Of a stretch of 64,000 bases of DNA, positions 36,816 to 47,800 are shown piece by piece; the stretch's first letter is position 1, and each line of letters starts with the position of its first letter. The position numbers were made by a program, and so were the translations under genes. Below the pieces are notes generated by a model. It was given only the letters and a program-made list of their open reading frames with translations. It made no database searches and had not been told where the DNA came from. Source of the stretch: Paludibacteraceae bacterium (GTDB lineage: Bacteria; Bacteroidota; Bacteroidia; Bacteroidales; Paludibacteraceae); NCBI GenBank assembly GCA_024399545.1, contig JAKSNS010000003.1, positions 1 through 64,000 of the forward strand, given 5' to 3'.

Positions 36816-36924
36816 GGTTACAATTGGTTACAATTAGTTACAATTGATTTTTGGCAGATTTGAGAAGAATGAGCATTGACAGACAGAGGGTTAGATGGCG
36901 GGTTACAATTAAACGGTTACAATT
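36816..36924. repeat. Five copies of RGTTACAATT
   Basis: Three copies in tandem with exact 10-base period (36816-36825, 36826-36835, 36836-36845) and two more at 36901-36910 and 36915-36924. They lie 66 bases outside the left end of the insertion sequence. Confidence 0.7.
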
Positions 36925-36980
36925 AGAAATTTGCTATACACTATCTTTTCCTGAAAAAATAGACAGATTATTTTCCTAAT

Positions 36981-38389
36981 AACTAAAAACACTAGTGTCC
37001 AAACAAATATTTTAACATATTAATTATTAGAGAACATTTAGTTTCTTTTGCGAAGGTGTGCCAAAATATAGCCGTCAGTCAAACTTCAGCGACAGCTGTA
37101 TCGCTTCCTCCGATGAGGTCTGAGTCTGGCTCTTCCTGAATAATTCCACGATTGGAGACTTGTCGAACATTGACAGTTCCAACACCCTCAGAACATCGTA
37201 TATGTCTCGGTCAAGATTGAGTTCCCGCTCAAGAACCGCAACAAGACAGTATGCTATAATGGCGGAGTAGATCTGTATTCTCACTGCATTTTCAGTAGTT
37301 CCAAAGAACTCTTTGATATGCAGATGTTGCTTGAGGAATTTGAAGAGCAGTTCAACTCTCCAACGATATTTATAAAGTAAGGCAACGGTTTCAGCGGCAA
37401 TCTGAGAATTGTTCGTGTAGAATACAAACGTGCGGTTGCTTTCCTTGTCATAGAAAACGACACGACGCAGAGGCTTCGTATATCGTTCCCTGGACTTCAT
37501 GCCAGTAAGCAATACATCCTGGTCGGCCAGCACCCCTGTGTCGGGATTGCTGTGTTCCCTGTCCTTGACGACAGCGTATTGCATGTGTTTTTTCTCCCTG
37601 ACCACAAAATAAGCACCGGCCTGTTCTATTCTAAAAAGCTCAATAGTAACCATGTATGCCCTGTCGAAGACATAGAAGCTATCTTTCTCGTACGGTATCT
37701 GACCCATCACCTGCGAATCATGCAGTGCCGCATCAGTGATGACGACAAAAGACGGGACATCAGTCTTGACATCATAAAGTATATGCACTTTAATGCCACC
37801 CTTGTCGTGATGGAACTTTGTCCACCAGAATGTGCTCAGACATAAAGATATTGTCGTCGAGTCAAAGGCATAGACATTGCTGTCAACACAGAAATCCCTG
37901 ATTGCCGGGGAGCGTTTGTCTCTCGCAATGCCTATCATTATGTAGGCAAACTCCTCGAAGATGCGAACATCCCTTACCATGTTTGCGTGCGACAGGTTGC
38001 TGAGTGTTACGCTGTCACCAAAACCCAGATGTGGCAGTTTATTCTTATGTGCATCCAATATGGCAATGAGGTCTCTCATGCTCTCACGTTTTGTGAGCTG
38101 GGCGAAAACCATTACCAGCAAATGGTTCCAGCATGTGAAGGTTTTTACCCTTAAGTTGCCATTGTACTTTTTGACTAACCATTCGAATTTCTTTACTGGC
38201 AGCAGGCTACACAGTTGTGCGAAGACGAACTTTCCTTGATATGACATAGCGACAAAACTTAAAAATTGTTTCGCCCGCAAAGATAGTCATTTTCAAGCCT
38301 TCCGAGTGCATTTTATCGAATATTTTTTTAGGTCACAATATGTTACGAACCAAATTAACATTTGTTAGTGGACACCAGTGAACTAAAAA
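36981..38389 (-). mobile_element. Complete IS4-family insertion sequence with 9-bp target duplication
   Basis: The element spans 36990-38380 (1,391 bp). Left end CACTAGTGTCCAAACAAAT and right end, read inward on the other strand, CACTGGTGTCCACTAACAAA form imperfect terminal inverted repeats. Directly outside are perfect 9-base direct repeats AACTAAAAA (36981-36989 and 38381-38389), the expected target duplication. One intact transposase gene fills the interior, so the element looks recent and possibly active. Confidence 0.92.
37075..38247 (-). CDS. IS4-family transposase (DUF4372 + DDE domain)
   Basis: A 390-residue transposase. The N-terminal domain (MSYQGKFVFAQLCSLLP) is the DUF4372 type found in Bacteroidota IS4 elements, and similarity begins at the ATG at 38247 rather than at 38280. 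The catalytic triad is readable: Asp in YAFDSTTISL, Asp in YVFDRAYM, and Glu in the IS4 signature Y-(2)-R-(3)-E-(6)-K, seen as YKYRWRVELLFKFLK. No frameshift or stop is present. It transposes by cut-and-paste and fits between the inverted ends at 36990 and 38380. Confidence 0.93.
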   Translation of the reverse strand: MSYQGKFVFAQLCSLLPVKKFEWLVKKYNGNLRVKTFTCWNHLLVMVFAQLTKRESMRDLIAILDAHKNKLPHLGFGDSVTLSNLSHANMVRDVRIFEEFAYIMIGIARDKRSPAIRDFCVDSNVYAFDSTTISLCLSTFWWTKFHHDKGGIKVHILYDVKTDVPSFVVITDAALHDSQVMGQIPYEKDSFYVFDRAYMVTIELFRIEQAGAYFVVREKKHMQYAVVKDREHSNPDTGVLADQDVLLTGMKSRERYTKPLRRVVFYDKESNRTFVFYTNNSQIAAETVALLYKYRWRVELLFKFLKQHLHIKEFFGTTENAVRIQIYSAIIAYCLVAVLERELNLDRDIYDVLRVLELSMFDKSPIVELFRKSQTQTSSEEAIQLSLKFD

Positions 38390-38406
38390 ATACCGTTTTT
38401 TGTCCC

Positions 38407-38511
38407 CTATACATCCAATAGAGCCGTTAGTTCTTCGATGTACTTGAGCAAGGTGACTTGTTTCCATTCTCCATTATCCTCGAGTCTCACTTTTTTGTAT
38501 TTAGAGAGCAT
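38407..38511 (-). CDS. Doubtful 34-aa frame beside the insertion sequence
   Basis: A short frame (MLSKYKKVRLEDNGEW ... LTALLDV) with a protein-like composition. It has no clear promoter and no recognised family; it may be the surviving end of a gene broken before or by the insertion. The remainder of 38381-38870 shows no gene, only the terminator at its end. Confidence 0.2.
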   Translation of the reverse strand: MLSKYKKVRLEDNGEWKQVTLLKYIEELTALLDV

Positions 38512-38817
38512 TTAAGTTTTGCACAACTTGCGATTTCGCCAAAAATCCGAGTCGAAAATCCGTTCCCTTTGCAGGCAATCAGTTGAAATGTCAGCAGAAC
38601 AGCATTTTAGCAGGCTGTTTGTATAGGGTGTAATCGACATAATGCAGTAATGGCATCAATCGTGGAATCAATAGGTTGAACGTGTCCCGCCTCGTAATTC
38701 TTGTCAAGGAACTCAAAGTTTTTGACGTGACAAAAAATCACGATTAAATTTTTCTGAATTATAGAAGGTGAGTTCTATAGTTTCCGCTTTTGAGGAACAT
38801 GAGTGTTTATCACAAAA

Positions 38818-38843
38818 TAAGCCACATTGGGGAATGTGGCTTA
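38818..38843 (-). terminator. Terminator of giant gene 2
   Basis: Stem TAAGCCACATT (38818-38828) and AATGTGGCTTA (38833-38843), loop GGGG on the plus strand. Read on the minus strand it is followed by TTTTG. It lies 28 bases after the stop codon. Confidence 0.75.
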
Positions 38844-38870
38844 CCTTGCGATGAATATGTTTACGTTGCT

Positions 38871-41800
38871 TTACTTGACAATCAGCTTACGGACATACTG
38901 TCGTCCATCCTTTGTAGTAAGACGTATATTGTAAAGCCCAGCAGCCGAGATTCCAGAAACCTCAATAGGATAAGACGTAGGGGTGAAGGTCTGGACTGTC
39001 TGACCGAGACTATTTATAACCTCGACCTTGGCAACCTCGGTGAAGTCCCCGTAGATAAATGCCGTGGCACCAGTAGTAACTGGGTTTGGAACAACATCTA
39101 TGGAGATGTCCAAGACGTTGTCAACAGATGTTCCCAATACCGTGAGATAGAGGGTTACGATTGAGTCGCAACTATACTCTACGGTATGTAACGTTGCTGT
39201 ATAAACGCCAGGCTCCGTTATGTCCGTATTGTCGAACCTGTAAACCTCGCCCTTGACAATAGTGTCATAAACATCCTTATAGACGGTAGGCACGAAATGT
39301 ATATTTACGTTGGTTATCGAGTCGCATTGGGCGTCAATCGTGCGAGTGGTAACAGTCACCATAGTGTCGGCTGTCACAGGAAGGTTCATTATGCCGTTGC
39401 CTGTATATGGGTGACCCTCGCAGGCGTAATCATAAACCACGACAGGCACGGCAGGGACGACAGTAGCAGTGATATGATAGTTGATGACACATCCGCCAAC
39501 AGGGTCAAGACGGTTCAACGTGTAGGTGCCTGCGGTGGTTATGAGGGTATCTACGACCAAAGCCGAGCCACCCTGGCAGATGGTGAGGTTGACAATCGAG
39601 TCTGTGGCGACTACCGTAAGGTCAAGGACTGCCGTCTGCGCACATCCACGTGGACCTGTGATTTGCTGTACGTGACGGCCTGCGGTATTGATGTTCTGCC
39701 CACGCCATACGTATGGCAGGTTGTTCTGGCATACCGTCGCTACGTCGAAGAGCGAATCAGGGAGTTCCATCAGGTAGAGAGTGTCGGTGCATGTGCAACC
39801 GTAGCTGTTCAGATACGAGCGTGTGTATTTGCCTGGGTCGGTGATTGTAGTGTCACGGAACACATACGAGCCTCCATGGCAGATGGTGTCAACTATGACA
39901 TTGACCACTGGTATTACCGTTAGCTGAAGTTCTACGGTAGAGTCGCAGCCGCATACCGATGCGCCACGGAACGTGTTACGATAAGTGCGTGTCGATGGTC
40001 TTGGGATGTTCCACATTCCACGTGTGTATGCCTCGCCCTGACATATCGTGTCAACGGTAGAAACGACAATGTTGTCCAAACGATAGACGTGAGCAATGAT
40101 AAGGGTGTCCGAAACCCCTTGGGCTATACGGTTGAAAGTGTTGTCGCCGAGGGCTATGTTGGCGTTCGTGATTGAGAATCCGTGCGACATATAGTTAGCG
40201 TTGTTGCATATAGTGTCGTGATATACATCTCCTGCCACCAACTGCGACACGCGCACCTCGTCGATGAATGCGTAGTATGAAGGAGCGGTTGCGCCGTCAT
40301 AACGGAATGCCATGCGTGCGCCTGAAGGAATGTCGGTGAAGATGACAGACTGGTCTGCCCACGAAGTCGTGCGTGGTACGTTCAGCACAGTGACGAATGT
40401 CGAGCCGTCCTCGTCGTCAGTCAGATAACCCAAGGCAACTGTTCCTGCCCCTGCCGCCGTGTTGTCGTACATCGACTTGAATGTCACGTAGAGGTTGTTT
40501 AGGTCGCTCATCTCAGGCAACAGCATGTAGAGTGCTGCAGTGCTGCTTGCGGCAAGGCGGAGACTGTTCTCCCCTTCGGCGTGCTGTGCGGATGTCACAT
40601 TATAATAAGGCTTAGCCGACGCTGCGTTGATTGACGACCAGCAGAATGCCGACGCTGCATTCTTCACATATCCGTTTGTAGTGTTCAGGTTCTCGAAACC
40701 TTCGGTGTAAGGGAACTGTGTCACTACGCCGCAAAGAGTCTTGAAGCGGAGAGGTGTCCAGAAGGATATGTCGTCCTCGTCACAAAGCGAGCGTACGAAG
40801 ATATAATATGTCGATGAGGCGTTGAGACCTGTCAGCATGATGGTATCCTGCGCACTGTAGGCTATCGTGTCATAGTAGAGAGCATCCTCAACGTCATCCG
40901 TCGTGCTGAGTGCATATACCAGTGATGCGTTCTCGTTAGGATTGGTGACGGCGAACGATGCGCTGTTCTCGCCGAGGGTTTCGTCTATGAGTGATACTGT
41001 AGGAGGCAGGCATGTCACCTGTGCGATGTGGATGTTGTCAATCGAGAATGGAGGGTTGCTGCCCATACTGGTGCCGCTGCGCCATGCAATCACGATGTTA
41101 TAGAGTTTCTCCTCCGTGATGGTGAACGAGCCTGACAGGGTGTTGTATGCCGTCGTGCCATAGAGGAAAGCAGTGTCGAGGGCTATGGCGTTCTTAGGAA
41201 CGGAGGTGTAGCTCAGTCCGTAAAGCCATGAGTTCTCAAACAGCAATGCGTCGGCAGGCAACAGGAACACCCTTGCGCCGTCGTCCTTTCTCTCGCCGTT
41301 GCACTGCCAGTCGTAGCTGTATTCATACAGACCCGCAGGAAGCGAGATTATACGGTGTGCGTAAGCGAACGACAGTTCCGTGTTGTCGTAATTATACGTT
41401 GAGCCGTCATTGGTGATGTAGAGCGAATTTGTTCCTCCGAATGAAGTGCCTGAGCCAATCACGAAATAGTTTGGCTGTGCCTGGGTGTAGAGCCAGTTGG
41501 CATTCTCATCATCATCCTCAAAGTCGCAGACGTAAGGCAGAGGTGCAGGGGTTGCCGTCGTGCGGAAACTCAGCAGTCGCCATGACGAGCTGTCAATGGC
41601 GTTGCAACGCTGACGTGCGACTATGTAGTAGTCTGTCGTAGGAGTGAGACCCGTCAGAAGGAGTGTGTCACGCAACGATGTAGTGCTGAGTGTCGTCACG
41701 TCGAGCGAGTCTAACGAGTATTCGGTCATCAGTGCGTACTCGACATCCACAGGGTCAGGGTGCGAAATCATGATTGTGGCTGTGGTGTCATATACAGAGA

Positions 41801-44800
41801 GAGCCACAAGCGAGTTGACAGGCAGACATGTAACCTCGTTGACTGCCACGTTGTCTATGGCGAGAGGGGTGTTCGTCGCCTGGTCAGGCGAGCAGTAACC
41901 GTTGATGTTAATGGCAATCCACATGAAGACAAGGTTCATGTACTGAGGCTCGTCGATGGTTATTATTGACGATGTGCGCTGCCATGTGCTGCTGTTGTCC
42001 ATATTTGCGCCGATAGGGTAAGAACCCTCTGGAAGGTTGCGCAGATAGATTTCGTTATCCACAGGAAGCGTGGCGGTAGCAGGTGCCACGAACGCACGTC
42101 CGTAAGCCTCGTATGTCGTACCTGACGTAGGGTCGCATTTCCAGTCGAAGGAAACCTCATAGTTGCCGGCGGCAGGGAAGTGTATTGTACGTGAGTAGTA
42201 TGTCACGCCGTATAGGTTCACGCCATACTGTGGCGTAGGGTTGGAAGGAACTGACTGAGAATACGAGCGTCCGTCAGAGGAGATGTAGAGTCCACGTGCG
42301 CCTGAGCTGTGTGCCTCAGCGTCACGGCCTATGATGAAGTTGTTCTGGTAGCCTGATTGGTATGCTTGCCACAAGGCGTTGTCGTCCGTTGGCTCAAAGC
42401 CTGTAACGTAAGGCAGGGTGGCAGGTGTCGAGAGTGTGCGGAACGTGAATGTTGACCATGCCGTTGTGTCGTTCATACCGCAGAAACCACGGACCATCAG
42501 CGTGTAGTCGGTCATAGGGGTGAGACCTGTGTAAGCCACCTCGGCAAGTGTGACTGCCAAGGTGTCGTTTGTCGTGCCGCCTGTCAGTATGCACTGGTAT
42601 GCGTTGGCGTTAGGTACGTTGTTCCATACTATTGTCGCAGCCTGGTCGCTTACCGAGCCTTCCACATGGATGTTCTCAGGGGCGAAGCAGTCGTCAATCT
42701 TTGTCGTTACTGTCACAGGAGCGGTCCATGATGTCGAGTCACCGTCAGCGCAGTATCCACGGGCATAGACTGAATAGGTTGTGCCTGGTGTGAGTCCTGT
42801 GAATGTCACGTCGCCTGTGGTGGTGGTCTGTGTGGCGAATATCTGTGAAGGCTGGGCTGATGCCGAGTAAGGAGCGATGCCGTACTTGATTGCCGTGCGT
42901 ACGCCGATAGGGATTGTCAGCTGTGCGGTTGTGGATGTGGTAGCGACAACGGTTGGTTGTGTCGTCAGGTTGCGGCAAGGAGGATAGATGTCAACAGTCA
43001 CGTCATCAAGGTATATGTAACCGTTCGACACGTCGATAGCCTCGAACATCACGTAATAGTCACCCGACAGTCCGGCAGGAAGGTCAAGGTCGAAATACAT
43101 AAGTGAGTTGTTCGTGCGGCTGCTGTTGTATACTATATAGTGTGCCAGTCTCGTGGCTCCTGTCTTTGATGTAGGGTCGGTGCCTACGTAAACGTTGACC
43201 TCGTCGTCGTTCCATGACGAGCCTGACTGCATAAGCCAGAAGGTGACATGGTATTCACGGTTAGGGTCGAGAGCGAATGCAGGGGTCGAGAGCAATGCCG
43301 AGGTGTTCTGTGTGCCTTCAAAGCCTGCCGATTTCGAGCCTGAGTGCGTGTTGCGGTTCTCCTGTACCCAACGACCGTCAACGACACCTGCCGTGGTGGT
43401 TACTGAGGTGAGCGTTGTGTTTGTCCAGCATACTGGAGGGAAGGTCAGGTCCTCGAAACTCTCAGTGAATGGGAATGAGCTTATTGCCGCACACTCTGTC
43501 TGGAATGGAACGGATACCCATGGCGAGCGGTCCAATGCGCTGCACTCTGCACGCACGAAGAGGTTGTACCTTGTCGATGGTGTCAGACCTGATACAGTCA
43601 CCATCTCGCCTTGTGTCACTCCGCTTGCCACTGAGTCTGTTATAAGTGACGATGTGCTTACCGCCCAACGTATGTCCGAACCTACGTTAGGGTTGTTGAA
43701 CGTTGCGGTTATACGGTTCTGTGATATTGACGCTTCGTCAACGGCAAGGTTAACCACAGGCTCGCATGTCAGTTCGGAGACTGACAGGTTACCTACAGAC
43801 AGTGGCTCGCCGCCACCGTTACTGCCGTCGTTCACCCATACGAAGACCAGATAGTATTCGCCCGCGCGTCCGCTCATGTCGATAATCTCCGAAACATGCT
43901 GCGCTCCTCCCTCAACCATTGAGTGGTAAGTGTCGCCATCCAAAGGAATGAGGTTGTCAGGCCATGTGTAGTACTGATATACCTGCGAGGTAGAGTATGT
44001 GGTCAGAAGGTCGGTGTATGCAGGGGCAAGGTAGAAACGTGCGAAGTCAAATGAGTAATATCCTCCAGGGCATTTCCAGTCAAACTCAATCGAGTATGTG
44101 GTCTCGTCGAAATCGAACAGGCGTGCGATGCCTGTGATTGAGGATGAGCCAATGTTGTAGCCGTAGGTGGTGCCGCTGTTCGATACATACATTGCGTGTG
44201 TCCCGTTTGCGAATGTGGCGTTAGGGTCACTGCCGAACACGAATTTGTTAGCCCCGTTGCCCAGCTGTTTCCATGCGTTGTTCTGCACGTCGTCTGAGAA
44301 GTCCGTTATGTATGGAAGTTCGGCAGGCAGTGCCGCTGTCTTCTGCGTCACGCTTATCCATGTCGAGTAGTCGCCAGGCGAGCATACCGCACGCACATAG
44401 ATGTCGTAGTTGGTGGCCTGTCTCAGGTTGTCTATGTTGAACATCTTTGTCGTTACATCCACTGGTGTGGCCTCGCTTACGTTGTGTCCGTGAAGCACCA
44501 CGGCGTATTGCCATGCGTTGTGCGATACTGCCGTGTCTGAGAATGCTATGAATATCGAGCTTTCGGTGACATCCTGCACTGAGATGGCAGTAGGTTCGTC
44601 GCAGTCTGACAGCTGACGTACACGCACGTTGTCTATCCATGTGGAACCTGTGCCGTAGTGTGTCTGACCGTAGAACATGAACTGGACAGTGTCGCCCGAG
44701 TATGCCTGCAGGCCGTAAGAGTTGGTGATGAACTCCGAAGGTGTCGCACCGTCGGTCATTCCGTTGCTTTGGTGTACGGCTATTGTCGTGAATGACACCT

Positions 44801-47800
44801 GTCTATGACGACGGATTCCCACAACCAGGTCTCCCGTGCTTGACTGGTGGCAATAATCGTAGCGGAAGTCGTATTTTGACCCTGCCGTCAGTACTATCTC
44901 AGGGGTGACGATGATTGCGTCGCCCGTACTGGACTGTGCGTCGTACATGCGGATTGACTTGTTGCCGTTCGCCTGATATACGCCCCAGAGGTAATGAGGG
45001 TGGTTCGTGTAGGTTATTGTGTGATCGGAGAGCGAATTGTCCCAGCAGGTAGGGATGATGTCGGCAGGGAATCCCTCGAATGTCTCTGTGTAAGGTGCTA
45101 TGATGTAGCTGCACTCGGTGTAGAAGTCGCCAATCTTGTAGGCTATTGAGGTGTCGCCCTCAGCGCAGATTGAGCGTACGAACAGTGAGTGGTTGGCTGA
45201 CGATGACAGGCCTGTCAGGGTGTAAGGATGTGTGGTGACAATCTGTGACGTGACTGTGCCGTCGTCTTTCATTGCATAGAGCTGCCACTGTGTCGCACCG
45301 CCGCTCTCTGTCCAGTCGGCTGTCACGCTGTTGTCCGAAACTGAAGAGATGACACCATTGGTTGGACGGTTGCAGGTTGGTGCGGTAATCATGTTGAGGT
45401 CGTCAACGTATATGATGCTGTTGCCTGTGGCGATGACTAAATGGCGTGCGTTGAGATAGTCCTCGTACTCAGGGTCGCTGAGCTGGTTGAAATATACGGT
45501 GAACTCAGTCCATGTGTTTGCCTGGGTTATGGCAACATCAGTGAGCGACTGGAACGAGGATGCGTCGTCAGGGTCGCTTATCACGCCGATTGAGAAACTT
45601 GTGCTGTCATTGTTGGCGTATGCCCAGCCTGTCAGCATGTATGGCACGAAGGATGTCACGTCGAACTCTGGCGACACTGCCGAGGCTGCCTCGACACGCA
45701 TTGACGCGCTGCCTGTGTTGTGTGCCGATGTCTCGTGCGAGACATTGCCCTTGCCGTTCAGCGGAAGCCAGCAGGATACGGAAGATGCGTTCTCGAAATT
45801 TTCGATGTATGGTACGTTGACCGTGGTGCAGCGTGTGTGGAACGACTCTGTTGTCATCCAGTTGCTTGCGTTGTTCGTGCCGCAGATTGTGCGGATGGTG
45901 TAATAGTATGTGGTATTTGGCGTGAGGTTGTTGACGGTGAATGATGTGGCGTTTATCGTGTCACGGTATATGTTTCCAAAGCCCGAACCTGCGCTTACGT
46001 TTGAGGTCGATACAGCCACGTCCCACATGGTGTTTTGCGATGTGAAACTTATTGTGGCTGAAGTTGGGGTGAGTTGTGTCACCGTCGTTGATGTTGGAGG
46101 AATGCACGAAACCTCGGTGATGGCTATGTCGTCTAAGTATGGCGCATACAGTTCCCCAGTTGCCGACGACGTCATTACGCCAAAGTAATAGTCGCCCGTC
46201 GTCATTGGGGTGAGGTAGGCGTTGAAGCGGTTCCACGATGTCGAGTTTACGTTTGAAGTCGAGATTACGTTAAGGTTCGACGAGTTCATTCCGTTTACGA
46301 ACGAGAGGCGGTAGTTATTGTCGTAGGAACGGGTTTTGGCATACATTGAGATTTCGTAATTGTGACCTGACTCTAAGTGCAGATAAACCGCTACGGTCAT
46401 ATTCTGCGACAGTGTCGCCGCCGAAGGGGTGTGTGCGTCGTGCGAAGACGAAAGGCCCTTGCTTCCGCCAGGCGTGTGGTTGTAAGTGCCGCCAGTCTCA
46501 TTGAAAACGGCAAGGTACTGGTTCTCTGCCACCACGTAGTAGCATCCTGCCAGTTCGCCAGCAGGCTGAGACTCGAAGTCGTCGCTAAATGGCACTGTGA
46601 AAGCTCCGCATGCCGTACGGAATGTCACTGCGTCGCTCCACGAGCCAAATTGGTCACCGCAACGGCGGCGAGCGTAGATTACGTATGATGTGTTTGGTTG
46701 TAGGTTATTCAATATGAAAGCAGTACCAGTGATTGTGTCAACCGTAGTACATGCCGCGAGTGGCGTTCCCGCAACGCCGTATGCATACGACCATGTCGTA
46801 GCAGTCAGGTCTGACACTGTCACCGTGACGCTGTGGTCTGTCACGTCTGAGATTATTGTTCCCGAGCCATCCAAGTCTGGGCATGCTGGTATAGGCTCCA
46901 ATTTTATGTCGTCAACGTTGAGCGAGAGGAACTGTGTCTGCACGCGGCGACTGTAGAATGCTATGTATTCGCCGTTGCCCGTGTAGTTCGTGAATTGTGT
47001 CTCGTAGCGCATATAATCCGTCGTGCCTACGAAGAACGAGTCAGTTGCCACGAAAGTTGCGAAATCCGTAGGGTCGCTCATCACGCCTGCCACTATCATA
47101 GGTGCTGGGTTGATGGTCGTTGCCTGGGCGTACAACACGAGGCGCAGGGTATTGATAGGATATGCGGTGACGTTCAGTCGTGGAAGCACTGCCACCTGGT
47201 GTTCGCCGTAATCAGCCGATGTCGAGGTTATAGGCATGAATCTCAGGAATCCGTTGCCCGTATGTGAATATTCGGCCGAAGTCGAGGCTTGTGGGTATAT
47301 GTTGTTCGAGCCTGAAGCATCGTTGTATCTTGACCAGCAGAGGGGCAGTGGGTTTGCCGCCGTCGAAAGCTCCTCTGTCTCAAAGCCGCATGTGTATGGG
47401 AAAACGGCGAGTGGCTGGCAGGTGGTGACGAAATAGGTGTTGAACGCTACGGGGTCGGACAAGTCGTTTTCTCCGCACATCGAGGTTATCGTACCTTCCA
47501 CTGCGTATGTCGTGGCTGATGCGAGACCTTGTATCGTGAATGATGGCGAGTTTACTGTGTCTGTTATGAAAGCTCCGTCGTTCAGCGAGTACGACACTAT
47601 CCATTGCTGTTCGTTCATGCCTGGTGTCCACGTCATGCCGATGCTGTTGTGCGTCGGTGTGCCGAACTGCACGTTCGACACGCGGAAACATGATGGGGTG
47701 AGACGTACGCGGAGGTCGTCGAAGTAGATAGGTGCGCCGTTCTCGCTGACACCCTCGACAATCACGAATTTATCGCCTGTCGTGTTGATTATGAACTCGT

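Noticed and set aside
36816..36924. CRISPR array
   Set aside because: Repeat units are only 10 bases, mostly without spacers, and no cas genes are present. The TTTCAATAA and TAACTCAAT repeats fail for the same reason.
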